Assembly (NCBI RefSeq): GCF_003369915.1
Contig: NC_046674.1
Span: 8,680,001-8,744,000, forward strand
Direction of reading: 5' to 3'
Length of the DNA: 64,000 nt
DNA from: Drosophila miranda
Lineage: Eukaryota; Arthropoda; Insecta; Diptera; Drosophilidae
Under the pieces are notes generated by a model. That model saw only the letters and a list, made by a program, of their open reading frames with translations, was not told the DNA's origin and searched no databases. The stretch's first letter is position 1, and each line of letters opens with the position of its first letter. A program made the position numbers and the translations under genes. Shown piece after piece: positions 44,829 through 57,693 of this stretch.

Positions 44829-45110
44829 GGCCTTTTATTACTGGGAACAGTTGGGCTTTTCGTAAAAGGACTTTCACTTCAGCGCCATCTAAATGTTGTG
44901 TCTCAAAAAAGGCCTTTTATTACTGGGAACAGTTGGGCTTTTTGTAAAAGGACTTCTACTGCAGCGTCATCTATATGTTGTTTTTCATAAAAAGGACTTT
45001 TATTACTGGGAATAGTTGTTTATTTCGTAACAGGAATTTATTCCAGCGCCATCTGTTGACTTTTATCTAAGAAGGACTTTTATTATTGGGAACAGGACAC
45101 GCAAGTATAA
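44829..45110. repeat. 82-bp tandem repeat, about four copies
   Basis: The string ggccttttattactggg or its variant ggacttttattactggg begins at 44829, 44911, 44994 and 45074 (spacings 82, 83, 80). Each unit also carries cgtaaaaggactt and a cagcgccatct block. Copies diverge gradually left to right. No coding potential. Confidence 0.88.
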
Positions 45111-45239
45111 ATAAAATAGAGTTGCCATACGGTACATAAGTTAATTTGGCTTAAAATATTATACTGAAATGAATATACAAAATAAAATGAACTTCAAAAC
45201 TAAATAAATTATATTTTTTTATAGCTATAGCTTACTTTC

Positions 45240-46760
45240 AGTGGGGTTGGGCAAGGATATATGTTATGGCATACTTTCAGGCTGAGAAATAGCGGAGAAA
45301 ACTACATGTATGATGTCCTTGGTATCCTTGATCCTTCATAAGGACTCGATAAAATCAAGGATGTTCCCCCGATCACTGGAAGCCATAGCACGCCCAGATA
45401 GACTCACAACGAGTGCAGAAAGCTACAAATGTATGGCTGAGGAGGTTAGGGTCCTTACGGAAGGACCAAGGATCTTTTTTCGATCACAGGAAGCCATCGC
45501 CCGCCCTGAATGGCCCACAAACAACGGAGAAACAAGATACATATACATATGTATATGACAGGACGAAATATCCTTGATCCTTGAATCTATAAATTCAGGG
45601 ATATTCCCCTGATTACAGGAAGCCGTTGCACGTCCCTATACGTCTACAAATAACGGAGAAAAGAAGAAAACAAAACTGTTGTCAGTTGTTGTACAACAAA
45701 AAACCTCAATGTGTAGTCAAATGATCGAAAACGAGAAAATTTCAGACCGAGGTACCAGGCGAACAGAAATCAGTAGTAAGCAATTCTATCAAATTAAATT
45801 TTTTGGTGCATACTTTTGGGGGTGCACTAAACGAAGTTGCTTTCTGCTGATTTCTGTTCGCCTGGTACATCGGTCTGAAATTTGTCAACTTCGGCCATTT
45901 GACGTCAAATTTATTTTGGAATTTTTAATTGGCTATATCTCGGCTATTTATGGGCCGATCGGGGCGTGGCATGTCATTTCGTGATCGGGAGAGTCCTGCC
46001 AACCGATTGGCACCAGAAAAAAGGACATCCATTCCTTCACGATTTTCGCCAAAAATCGACAGGCTGGGTCCACACGATCCTGGGAGAGTTGGTCCTTCAC
46101 CAATCGGCCCATAAAAAGCCGAGATATGGCCAACGAAAATTTTAATTGAGTCTGACGTAAACTGGCAGAAAATTAGAAATTCTGAGTTGGGATACCAGGC
46201 AAACAGAAATCAGTAGAAAGCAACTTTGCTTTCGTTCAACCCCAAAAGTATGCTATGCTTTAAAATTGACCTTTTCGTTGTAACTAAAAGTATGCAACAA
46301 AAATGTAATTTGCGGAAGGTCTAAACCAGACATTGGCAACCACAAACCAGTTTTGTTTTCTTCTTTTCGCCGTTATTTGCAGGCCGATCCTGGCGTGCGA
46401 CGGCTTTCTGTGATCGGAAGGAACTCCTTGGACCTTAAGCAAGGACCCTTAAATCCCCAGCAGTTGTCTGTTTTCTTTGTGGGCCAATCTGGGCGTGCTC
46501 TTGCCTCATGTAATCGGGGAAACATCCTTCATTTTATGGTGTCCTTACAAAGGATGAAGAACATTTTCGCCGGAAAACAGATTAAGCTTTATCCGTTATT
46601 TGTGGAATGTCCCCGATCGTGTGGAGACCTTTAAGGACAATAAGACAATAGTCGGTATAACTCCGCTATATCTAGTCTAATTTGGGAGTGCCACGGCTGC
46701 TTTTGATCGGGGGAGCACGGATCAAGGATATTTTTCCACTTTCCCCAAAGTCCTCCATCA
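45240..46760. repeat. Long nested palindrome / fold-back repeat, centre near 46031
   Basis: The left and right halves are inverted copies. 45929-45962 (ttggctatatctcggctatt...) pairs with 46100-46133 at 31 of 34 positions, so both strands encode the same start (MAISRLFMGR). Each arm holds degenerate units of about 100-130 bp with the core GATCACxGGAAGCCxTxGCACGCCC, at about 45,366, 45,477 and 45,605 on the left and inverted near 46,392, 46,492 and 46,690 on the right. A smaller hairpin inside the left arm pairs 45739-45784 with 45836-45881 (42 of 46 positions). No transposase frame is present. This may be a fold-back or non-autonomous transposon, or a hairpin RNA source. Confidence 0.75.
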
Positions 46761-46960
46761 TTTGGCAAAGCCCATTTATTTTATTTTTATTTGTATTTAA
46801 GTTAATAAATAATATAATTATGGAGATAATAATATATAATAATAATATAAAGTTATTGCAAATGGGCTATTCCCTCTATCATAGGACATCGCACTGAAAA
46901 ATAGGGGAATTTTAGTTATTGGCACAGGTAAAAGTAGGCTCGGCGAAGGACTTACTTTTG
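46761..46960. other. AT-rich spacer
   Basis: Mostly A/T with ATAATA runs, flanked by an inverted pair (aagcccattt near 46,770 and aaatgggct near 46,860). No gene seen. Confidence 0.5.
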
Positions 46961-47227
46961 CAGGATCGTGATGATCAGACTGTCGAGACTACATTCATCC
47001 ATCAGCACTGAAATTGCCGGTTCCAACCTCGGATACAAAGACAAAAAGCAAAGTGTTTGGTTAATCACAACACAGCATATGAGAGGCGTCAATCTAAGAC
47101 GAGAATCTTCTCTCCGAGCTCTCAAGCTGGTATTCCCATTGCGGGGACTGACTGCAGATGCCTCCATTGATGGTTCAGCGTTCAAACATGCATAATTGGA
47201 TCACGCAGAGGCTTTCAGTTTCTTACC

Positions 47228-47305
47228 GGCTTCGGGTCCGCCGCAATACTCTATCCGGTGCAGCTTCAGCGACCGTAAGATACGCTGCAGCTTGGTGGCC
47301 CCCAT
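47228..47305 (-). CDS. Candidate orphan exon, minus strand
   Basis: On the minus strand an ATG at 47305-47303 opens MGATKLQRILRSLKLHRIEY, followed by CGGPEA and a good donor (GCCG|GTAAGAAAC) at about 47227. The composition looks protein-like. I find no convincing second exon: a possible acceptor GCATCTGCAG leads to an unremarkable frame. The unspliced frame stops at TGA eight codons on. It could be a first exon, a decayed gene, or chance. It sits head-to-head with the LRR gene. Confidence 0.25.
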
Positions 47306-47388
47306 GTGGCGCTCTGGACTACTTAAGGTAATTGCTGTAAATGGAAATTTTCGTAAATGATGCAAATTATGTGCGAAATGAAGTGGAC

Positions 47389-47396
47389 TATAAATA
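47389..47396 (+). promoter_or_regulatory. TATA box of the secreted LRR gene
   Basis: TATAAATA in the context ggacTATAAATAgggc, about 55 bases before the ATG at 47450, which leaves room for a start site near 47,420 and a 5' UTR of about 30 bases. TATA-type promoters in flies go with regulated, tissue-restricted genes. Confidence 0.7.
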
Positions 47397-47449
47397 GGGC
47401 CGCCAATCGGTGCAATCGCCCCACAACGCTGCGAGTACCCGTTAACGGC

Positions 47450-49611
47450 ATGTCGCTGGCAGTCCTGGAATTAGTGAGCATCATCCTATTGCTGTGCACG
47501 GCTGAAGTGCTACCCGGTCAGCCGCAGAGTAGGGATCCGCCCACCCAGAGCCTGGATGAGTTCCGGCAGAGGTATCTGCTGCCGCTGATCTCCTCCGACA
47601 CCCGGAACTGCACGCTTAACGCCTGCGAGTCGCTGGGTATTGTCTCCCAGCTGCTGATGCTCATCAACTCCATGCCCAATGGCACCCAATCTCCGGCCAG
47701 AGATCAGAAGCCGCCAAAGCCGAAGATGGATGTCCATGGCAATGGGGACGCGAACAGCGACGAGATCAACGCCATGACCCACCTGGCAAACTTTGACCTG
47801 GTGAAGCGGGTGCGCCAGATCGAGAGTCGTCTGCGGTCCGTGGAGCAGCCCATCTGGCACCTGTCCAGCGGCAGCCAGATCGAGTGGAACCACTGCACCT
47901 CCGGCGTGTGTCGCTGCAATCCGGATACGAAGAGTTTCACCTGCTGGAACACGAACCTGAAGTCGGTGCCCGTCACCCAGGTTATTCCCATGAATATGGT
48001 GTCCATGTAGGTAGAATTCGGATACTTTGCGGCTATATTGATTGCTGATTCTCTACTCACCAGTGATCTGTCTCGGAACATCCTCTCCACCCTGCACAAG
48101 GACACATTTCGAGGACTGACGTTGCTGAAGGAGTTGGATATATCGAACAACGTGCTGGACTTTTTACCCTTTGACTTGTTCCAGGATCTGGATAGTCTGC
48201 TGCATTTGTAAGTGAACTGTGGCTCCTCTCTGTTCCCGTACCCGTACCCGTTGTCTATCCGCTTCATAGGCGCATTCAGAACAACCAACTGGAGGACATT
48301 GATCCGCGCACCTTTTGGAAGCTGCGCAATCTGAATATTCTCGATCTGAGCAAGAACGAGATAGGGCTGCTGCCCGAGTCGATCTTCTTCCACGCCCAAC
48401 GGCTCACCGTGATCAATATGTGCGACAATCAAATCAAGAACTTTCCCCCCAACCTGCTGCGCGACCAACTGGAGCTGGAGGAGCTGGATATGTCGCGGAA
48501 CAAGATCGAAAGGCTTGGCTCCGGCAGTGTTCGCTCTTTGGACAAGTTGAAAACTCTGGATTTTGGCTGGAATCAAATTGGTAAGACAGCCAAATCAGAG
48601 TGGTATCCATTGTCCAATGTGATTTCATCTACAGCCAAGATAGACGATGACTTCTTTGCTGGCTTAAAGAGCCTGCGCATCCTGATGCTGCACAACAATC
48701 GCATCTCGTCGATTTCGGGCACCATATTCAATAATCTTGTCAATCTGGTGACCCTGGACCTAACAATGAACCGGATAAGTCATGTAACTCAGATCAGATC
48801 CATTCAATGTTCGAGCAGAGAATTATTGCTCAACTGTTCCATAGATCGATGGTCAGGCATTTGTGGGGCTGAAACATCTGAATGAATTGCTCCTGGGCCA
48901 GAACTCAATGTCCAGCATCCCCGCAGATCTCTTCCTGCATGTCAGTGCTCTCACCAGGCTGACGCTCTTCTCCAACAACCTCACCACCCTGGAGGAAGAC
49001 GATTTCCGGGGACTCGGCAGCCTGAAGATTCTCATGCTGAACAATAACATCCTGAAGTACTTCGACGCCAGGGCCTTTGAGCCGCTCACACAGCTGGAAA
49101 AGCTGTGAGTTCCTCCATCTCATACATGCTTACATGCATCAAATGTTAACAGACATCCCTCTGCCGTTGTCCCTCCCCCAGGCGCATTGACTCCAACAAG
49201 CTGATGTTCCTGCCCTCGGGTGCCCTCCATGGTCTGGACAAGCTGGTGGCCGTCAAATTGGATAAGAATCCGTGGCACTGCGACTGCCGTGCCCTGTACC
49301 TGGCCCGCTGGATACGCGAGTTCGTGCTGAAACTCTGGGACGGACAGCAGCCCATGTGTCGCGGCCCCGGCGATTTGGGGGGCCACGAGGTGGGTCTGCT
49401 GCGCTACGACGATCTCTGCGACGGACAGTGGGCCAGCATGCTGTCCCTGTCGCCACGTCTGCCGGTCCGCAAGCATCGCATCTCCACTCCGATGAACTAT
49501 ACTGACTATTTCAATCTGTACTTGAAGCACATCTACAACAAGACCACCGACGAGGAGCTCAAAGAGGCAGAGATTACCAGTGTGGCCATCAAAAAGGTGC
49601 ATCACGACTGA
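47450..49611 (+). CDS. Secreted leucine-rich-repeat protein
   Basis: Six exons: 47450-48006, 48064-48207, 48270-48580, 48635-48783, 48845-49104, 49182-49611; 1851 nt, 616 residues, all phases matching. The start MSLAVLELVSIILLLCTAEV is a clear signal peptide; an open frame further upstream lies before the TATA-directed start site. A linker of about 130 residues follows, then a Cys-rich cap (HCTSGVCRCNPDTKSFTCW), about a dozen extracellular-type repeats (LDLSRNILSTL, LDISNNVLDFL, LDLSKNEIGLL, LMLHNNRISSI), and a C-terminal cap (NPWHCDCRALYLARWI...CRGP...LCDGQW). The tail of about 60 residues (MNYTDYFNLYLKHIYNKTTDEE) has N-glycosylation sequons. I see no membrane helix or GPI signal, so it is probably secreted. 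The ligand is unknown. It resembles the fly LRR recognition proteins, but I do not assign a symbol. Confidence 0.85.
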
Positions 49612-49706
49612 TCATTGCCTCAGAGGGGATTCTAAAGTACATAGTTATTGAATGCTAAAGCTTAAAGGATTTTGTGGAGGATTGCTGGTAGAAAGTAGGA
49701 GTCGCA

Positions 49707-49712
49707 AATAAA
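49707..49712 (+). promoter_or_regulatory. Poly(A) signal of the secreted LRR gene
   Basis: AATAAA 96 bases after the stop codon. Confidence 0.65.
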
Positions 49713-52700
49713 GGCACGCCGGTTCCTCCTACATATCCGTATCCTACTCAGACGAGACTGAGTACTTCCTCCTTTCCAAAAATGATTTCCTTATAAATTT
49801 CGCCCCTCCCACTCTGACAAAACAAATTTAAAGTCAATTATGGATTTGCATTGCCGCCATTTACTATTAATTCCCAACCTCATGCGCAAATAAACCATCC
49901 CTAGGCTCCCCGAAGCACCCACCATCCGTTATCTCCTACAGGAACTCCTGTCCTGTCCTTGTCCTGGCTAGTCGTGCACAAATTACGGCCCTGTCTCGGT
50001 CTCGCGTGCCGCTTTTTACCGGTGTCTGCGTTTGCGACAAGCTTTTTACCTAACCAATTTATTGCTTCCGCTCAGCCCTAGCCCCAACCCAAGTCGCAGC
50101 CCCAGCCCCCGCCCCAGCTCCAAGTCTCGTGCAGTCGTCCCTCCCAGGTCTGGCTGGAATCACTGGAACTCCTCCTGGGGTTCCTCCCGCTGCCTGCCAT
50201 GTAGTTTTCGTTGGCAATATCATTCCGCTTTTATACGAGTAGTTGTTCCTATTCCCCTCTTTTTGCCGCTGTCCTTGCCATTTCCATGTGTTGACATTGC
50301 CATGCTCCATTCACTTTTCCACTTTTCCCCGGCGCTGGCTGCTGGCTGCTTCCTGTTGCCAGTTTTGGGCTCTGTTGCTCCACCCACTCTACTCGTGCTG
50401 CTGCTTCTGCCCGATAGTGTGCCTGTCATCGGTGTCGGCTCCCATCCGTGGGAATGAATGGCCATCCCCATCCCCATACCCATAGATAGATAGCCAGGGG
50501 GAAAGTGGCGTAGAGGGTGGCATGTAGACTACAACTGCATTTTATAGAAAATTTGCAAGGCAAATATTAAAAATTGAATGCCGCCATTTCAGCGGCTGTT
50601 GTTGCTGCCTGCCCCATCGGTTCGGTTGTTTGCCTTGCTTGCCACTGTTGTTGCTTGTTTGTGCGATGTCTGGGGACCGGCGCTGATTGCCTCAAAGTGG
50701 TGCGGCTCTGCTTTTGCGGCACACGGCGTCGGCGGCATCGGCGGCATGGGCGGCGCCGGCGACAAAAAGTGTCAACCCTTTTCCATTCCCCATACAATAC
50801 AGAACAATATGTAATCATATTTTTCTTTATACGCTACGCACGCGTCACCGTTAAATACACAGGGGGTGTGGTGGGGAGCTTTTTTTGGGGGGTCGTGTGA
50901 ATGGGAATCCAGCTATCAGCCACATCTGTCCTTCCCCTCCCCTCCCCTTCCCACTGCCGCTGCCGCTGCTGTTGCTGCCTAAAGCGGAAGTAAAAGGATT
51001 TGAATTGCCTTTCGCCAACAAAACAACAAAACACCCCTAATGTATGCAAATTCCCTTAAGTTTAAAGTCTTTCGCCAGCTAAGCAAACATCTTAGCAGCG
51101 TCTCGCTGGAGGCCTAGCAAGGCGTTCTCCAGAATTGAGACAGAGGGCCCAGGAGCCCAGGGGCCAATGACCAATTGCCGCTAAAGTGTCGTTTTTTGGT
51201 ATGAGAGAAGGTCAGCCTGAACAGCTATATATTTTAATTGAATTAAGATAATTCAGGCCAAAGCAGCTTAAATCAAGCTTCGATAATACAAGCTGTTAGT
51301 TTAAGCAGTCTCCCAGAATAGGTTTTAGTTCTTACATCTTTTCCAAATGCTGGATACTCTCCTAACTGAACCTGGCGGCCCGAAACAAGTGATTTTTTTC
51401 TCCAAATGGGAATAATGGGATCTTAAGCTGACATCAGCGAATGAACAGTCAAACGCCAGCTCTACGTTTTGTCCCTGCTGTGGCTTTTTTGGGCCTACCG
51501 GCCCCTATTATTGTACGGCCGGTTGTAAGGCGATCATAGGTATCCTTGAGCTGCTTTTATATAGCAACTGGTTTCCAGCAAATAAGTATTCAGCTGGGAG
51601 TTCTCTGAGTACTGATTGTATTCATAAAATGAACCACCTGATATACTAACAATTTGGTCTCTTAAGGGTAGAAGACCCGAAGACCCCCCCCCATTAATAT
51701 TCTATGCAAAGGATCATTTTTCTTCGTTAATTTACTAGTTTATGACCTGCGCTCTTTCTGTGATCGCACAGGAATGGGATTTCTACGAGTATGTTTCTAT
51801 AGAAAGGGCCATCCATCGATGCTCCCCATGTTCATGAGGAGAACTAATCGTACCCCTGTACATGTGTGAATGCACTTGCACGGCAATTCTCTGGCTCTAC
51901 ATTTTGTCATTTCTCCCCGATATCTACATAGCTTTCTCTACATAAAAAGCATTATTTGCTGGTGCTTTGCTCCGCTGTTGAGCTTTTGAATTCACCTCGA
52001 TGGAGCTTTCCTTTTATCCGCTGCATGTTAGAATGCCGCTGCCGCTGTCACAGCCCACCCACCCACTCGAGCCGGCTTTCCGTGTTCTCTCGAATTCCGC
52101 TGAGTGCTTTTCAGTGCTCAAGCGCGCTCTTTACTCAGCAGAATTCTCACTCAAGCGCGCTCTTTAGTCAGCAAAACTCTCTTCACCCAAAACCCGAAGA
52201 CGCTTGACACACTGAACTCGGTCGTGATTCGGTGATTCGGTTATTCGGGGATTCGGGACACGGTTCGGCAGGATTGCGCGACGGTCACCGGCATCTGCTG
52301 CCGTGCCTCGTGTCTTCCCTCTTGCCCATCCACTGCCACATGCTGCAAGTTGGTCAAATTTGTGATTTATTTGAAATTTTTAATAATTCGGCATTGGGGT
52401 TTTATTGTGTGCCGGAGTTAAATTGTTTGAATGAGCCGGCCACGCAAATTAATGCAAATTTCATGCAGCTCGCACGCAGCCCCCACCGGCTCGGGCATAT
52501 TGGGGGGGGTACTATCGCACTTCTGCCCCGGGATCCCGGATGGAGTGGCAGAGTGGGATCCGTGCCTGACCTAAGGCAATGCCAAGGCAGCCGCACCAAA
52601 ATTTGACTATGGCAAATTCACTTAGACGTTGGCCTTTCCACGGCGTGCGCACAAACTTTCAGCCACACTCTCCTTTTGCTACTTTTGCGCCTTTCATTTT

Positions 52701-55700
52701 TTTCTTTTTACTTTTCATACATATTTAGCACATGCTGCATGAGGAGCCACCGACGGGGTGTGTGTGCGGGTGTGTGTTTGCTTGCCACTTTCGAGCGGGC
52801 TACAACGCATAAAGATGCGACTTGGTGTAAGTGTGTTTATGTGCGGACGGACGGACGGGCAGGATCGGGTGCGGGTGCGGGTGCGGGCGTGTGGCTGTGT
52901 GGCTGGTTTTTGCGGCTATGCGTCCACTGCGGACTCTAACACCAGCACCGACTTTGCCAGATTCGGCTATGTTTCTGGATATGCCACTGCTACTGCCACT
53001 GCCACTGCCACGGGCTAGCAGTGCTTTTGACTCTGCCGACTGGCTGGCAAATGCGGCGTATACTTAATTCGGTTTATGCTCGAACGTGTCGCACATTATT
53101 CTTATGGGCCCATGCTCGCTCGCTGGCTCTCCCTTTCGCTCGGCTACGATGTGTGAAATATGCTGAATGTGTGTGCACAGCAATTTTGATTAGACTCCAA
53201 CCCACACAGAAGAACCCACCACCCACTGGCACCGACTGGCGCACACACACACGCACACAATTGACACCAAGGACGCGAAACAATTAAAATTTCTTCATTC
53301 TTTTTTATTGTATTTTTTGTTGTTTTTTTTTGGTTTTGCTGTACAACAATCTGTTTGATTTGCACTAAACGCGGAATAATGAAAATTATGGAAATGAAAT
53401 GCCTGCCCATTGACCTCATTGGGCAGTCAGCTGGCGAGGATACCCAACGGGAAGGAGTAGGGGCAGAGGCAAAGGCAGAGGCAGGTGAGCGGCAGAGAGT
53501 GGGCCAAGTTTACACAAGACCCCGGCGGAATCAGTGATGCAAAGAGTCGGAGATCTCAAAGGAACTGACTCCGAAATGGATAAGTAAACGGAGATTATGA
53601 TAAAGAAAACCTTTTGAAATGGTATCATAACTATTTAGAGATGACATAAATAATGTTCAAACAAATTCCCGGCCATTCAGAATCACTTACCCCAATAAGA
53701 GACTCAAACGGTGGGTGGGCATCTCTGGCGGCACTGGGAACTGGGAACTGGGTGTCGCTTCGGTGTTGGTTTCGGTGTCCTCAAACTGCGGATTTGCTCA
53801 TAATTTTAACGACCTATTTCGTGTGAAAACTGTGTCGCCATTTGCCATCCCCCATCCGCTGCCCACCATTGCCATTGCCACCGCCATTGCCACCGCCATC
53901 GCCAGAGACATCCGACAGAAGCATTCGCCAGTCGCCAGTCGCCATTCGCCATTCGCGGTGGCCGGCCAAGTGGGCAACTGAAGTGGAACTTTTAATTTCA
54001 ATTTTTTATTACTTCAAATCTGTTTGCGCTGTTTGGGCCAGGGCGAGCCGTAGCTGGTGCCTGGTGCCTGGTGCCTGGTGCCTCGCGCCTGGAGCCTGGA
54101 GTCGCCCCGAGTCAACCTGTGGTGTCACCTGTTTTTCGACTGTTTCCGTTCCTCCATTTTTTGCAGCAAGTTTTGCGGCATTTTAAATACGGCAATGAAA
54201 ATGCTTTTTCGGTTAGTTTTTCCGCGCTGGGTCGGCAGTGGTGGTGGTGCTGCTGCTTCCGAGATGGCTTCTTGGCTTTGGTAAGCCACTCGGCTACATT
54301 TATTGGCCTGGCGACAAATTTTTATTGCCCAGTTGTAGTTTTTGGCCTGGGGCTGCATATGCCGCACTTGTGCTGTCAGTCTCTCACCTCTCAACTCTCA
54401 ACCCCGCCATCCCCTTGCCCCGGACAGGAGGCACCAGGCAGCATCTTGTCTGTTGGCGGTGCCCTCAGTTTTGTGGGTTTCCTCCCTTGCTGCTGGGTTG
54501 CGGGGGTGCTGGTGGGGAGGCGGTGGCGGTGGCGGTGGCGTTGGCGGAAAAGTTTGTGCACTCGCACTCGGCGCTTGGGGTCTAATCACATTGCCAGGAA
54601 TCAGGCAGCAGACGCCAACCTTCGCAGTACGTGATGCATTTTTTACAAGGCGCTCAGCCATACGGAAGGACCCACGGACCGCAGGACATACGGTCCTCAG
54701 ATAGTTCGACTCCGACTTAGACTTCGACTTGCTCCACTGCTCACAATTTGACTTTTGATGTGGGTATCTCCATCCATCTGTGTGTGGCTGTGGCTGTGGC
54801 TGGGTTTGGGTTTGGGTCTGGGTCTGGCACGCCCTCGAGCACCATGGGTGAAATGCGAAAGTTTCCCTGCGAAAATTGTTCGAGTTGCCTCAAGTTTTCC
54901 AATAATATTGATAGTTGTGTGGGTGCCATTTTAATTCGATACCGAAAACTATCGAGAGCGAAACGCCGTAGGCGGATTATGGGTAGCATATGGCTGTTAA
55001 GCTCTTAATGACGAAGACCAGCCCAATCATATTGATCATTTATTCAAATTCATATTTTGCAGCCGTAGAGCCGGCACTGCAGGAGAAGAGAGCAGAAAAG
55101 GGGTTGGACTCTATGGTGCCCCATGGTGCATGACGCAGCGTACATTCGGCATGTCAGAATTTGTGGATATTCTGTTTAAATACCGTAATGAAGTCTGCTT
55201 ATACAATATAATGTACCGTGTTTGTGCTACGTGCCTTGGTTATGTTATTGCACGCCGATCCGTACTTCCGCCTCGCTTCCGCCGTTTGCTGCCGCCAACA
55301 ATGCCACTCTCTGCCACACTGGAGATAGGGGGAAACTGTTTGAGGTGGTGGTAGTGGCAGGGAGACTCCACTTGCCCCCACTCCAGCTACAGCTTCGACT
55401 CCTCCTTTGACTCTGTTTTTATTTGCGTCGGCAAATCTTAAGCTTGTTTAACTGCTCGTTAGTGTTAGTCGCTAGCTAGTCGGCTGTAGTCGATGTCGCT
55501 CTCCTGGCAGCCATTTCCCAGTCCCAGTCCCAGGCCCAGGCCAGGCCCCACCACCACCGTGACACCCTATTGTTATAACACGTTCACGACCTAGTCAACA
55601 TCTCCAGCTTGTACTGGGGCTGGGGCTGGAGCTGGAGCAGGGGCTGCTGCTGGGGGCCGGGGCCTCCTCGGATGAGTCTCAGTCTGTGTTTGGCAAGCAT

Positions 55701-56092
55701 CGAAGTATACACCGAAAGTAGTGCCATCAGTACACTACTCGCACACAGAGAGGCAGAGCGAGTAGTCGTGGTGTGTGCCAAGGTGCATGCTAAGTACCGA
55801 CCTCCAAGCCGTAGCCGAAGCCGAAGCTGAAGCTGAAGCTCCTCCTCATCCTGATGGCAGTATGGTAACTGCTGCCTGACTGGTAAATGTTTGTCCAGCA
55901 TAATTGCGCTCAGCATGCAGTTTCCTCTTAACGTTGTTGTTGTTGGTGTTGGTGTTGTTTTTGCTATTGCTGTTGCTGTTGATGTTGCCTCTGCCTCTGC
56001 CTCGGCTTCAGCCTTCCCTTTGCTACAATATTTTCCTTCGTTTTGTTGCCTTTGCCGGGGGTTTTTCAATTTTCCCTATTTTTGCCTTCTTG

Positions 56093-56146
56093 CCGCTGCT
56101 GCCGCTGCCGCTGCCGCTGCCGCTGCTGCTGCTGCTGCTGCTGCCT
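56093..56146. repeat. (GCTGCC)n/(CTG)n repeat
   Basis: Alternating CTG and CCG triplets, then a pure CTG run, giving Leu/Ala/Gln-rich chance frames on both strands. Confidence 0.8.
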
Positions 56147-57687
56147 CTGTGGCTGGGGCAGCTTTAAAGGATTTGGAACTTGTTTACGTGGCGTATTAGT
56201 ATAATTTACAACGGAAGCCATCAAAAGCTTTGATGCGCCGCAGGCAAGAAGGAGAATTATTTTCACATTGCCGTAGCCGAACTAATTTCAACCTGTCCGC
56301 AATTTTGTTGTTGTTGCTGTTGCTGTTGCTGTTGCTCCCTCGTCCTTTACTCACTCACTCACTCACTCATCCAGGTCTATGTGTGTGTGAAGGATACAGC
56401 TGAGAGGCAGTGCACACTCTGTCCATACGAGAGGTAGTATGCCTGAAATTGGATCCAGATAGGCGGCAGTACGAAACCAAATGGAACTCGAATGATGCCC
56501 CATAAACTAATAAACAGAAAAGTTAATAGAGAACTCTTTGGCTCTTTGGCTAGCCCCAAAACTATGTGTGTGTGTGGGCCATGAAAATATGTGAAGTCCA
56601 TTAGCAAAATACTGCCTGGGATTAGATATATGTATGTATGTATGTATAAACTCGATGGAACCACAGTTATGGCCATTGCTTTAAACCAAACAGAAGACCC
56701 TTCCTCCAGGGCACTCCTGCTGGGCACTCGATTTTGTTTGTGTGTGTTTTTGCCCATTACAATTGTCGCAGCAATTGCTGGCCATAACAATTACCGTTTC
56801 GTGTTTAACCATAATAATCTGCTCAGTTGTTTGTGTAATTAAACAAACAATAAAGCCAAGGGCCTAGGCCCTGGCCCTCTTACCACTTGAGTGTTTTTAT
56901 TGTTGACCAAATATGAGTTCTGGGGATTTAAAATGGTTTAATCAACTCGTCCAGTCGCACTCACAGACACACACATGTATGTATGTACATATGTATGCAT
57001 GTATTATATTATATTCCGCAAATATTTACGGCTGGCAAGGCTGGGGACGAGCTCTCCTCCCCTCCTCACCACTCGCAAAAACCGGAGACGTGCGTGCGCG
57101 ATTCTCCATCTAATTTCCCTTTCGGGTCATAAATCTTGGGGCCAAATTTAAAAATAATACAGCGTCATAAGATTTATTGGTGAATTTCTGAGCCAAAGAC
57201 TGTTTTCAGGTCTCAGCCTTGGTCCGTGGGCCGTGGGCCGTGGGCCATGGGCCATGTTCCAGGTGAAATCAATGGACAGCCAGAGGTAGGATTTATGGGA
57301 TAAGCGGGATGGGCTGGCCATCCTTTGGCCATTCAGCCAGCCAGCCAGGCTCTCAATTATTATGCAATTTCAAGTGTTTAATTAATGTATTCTATTTTAT
57401 TGCATTGTATTTAGGGTATTGGTATTGGTATTGTGTGTGTGTGTATCTGTGTGTGTGTGTATAGGTATAAGTATAAGTATACGTTTACGTATAGCCATAG
57501 ATATGTAGATATATGTATATGTATGTAGATATAGGTGTAGGCATATGTAGGCATAGGTATTATGTAGACACTAACTAGCGTTATGCGTGCTCGATTCAAT
57601 TGTTTATCACTTAAAAAATAATTACGAAATTGCTTGTTGGTTAATAGCGCATAAATACATTATTAAATGCATAACCAATTGTTCAGA

Positions 57688-57693
57688 TTTATT
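57688..57693 (-). promoter_or_regulatory. Possible poly(A) signal of RhoGEF64C
   Basis: TTTATT on the plus strand (AATAAA on the minus strand) lies about 200 bases beyond the stop codon. Others occur further left, so the true 3' end is unknown. Confidence 0.35.

Noticed and set aside
45929..46133. Two opposed short frames starting MAISRLFMGR as possible transposon proteins
   Set aside because: They are the same palindromic DNA read on each strand and stop within about 60 codons; they were useful only to locate the symmetry centre.
46952..47185. 78-codon minus-strand frame (MNAEPSMEAS...)
   Set aside because: It begins with TTG, has no domain, and borders repeat DNA.
55130..55354. 74-codon ATG frame MTQRTFGMSE...
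   Set aside because: Isolated, no domain, no splice partners or promoter; length is expected by chance in 8 kb.
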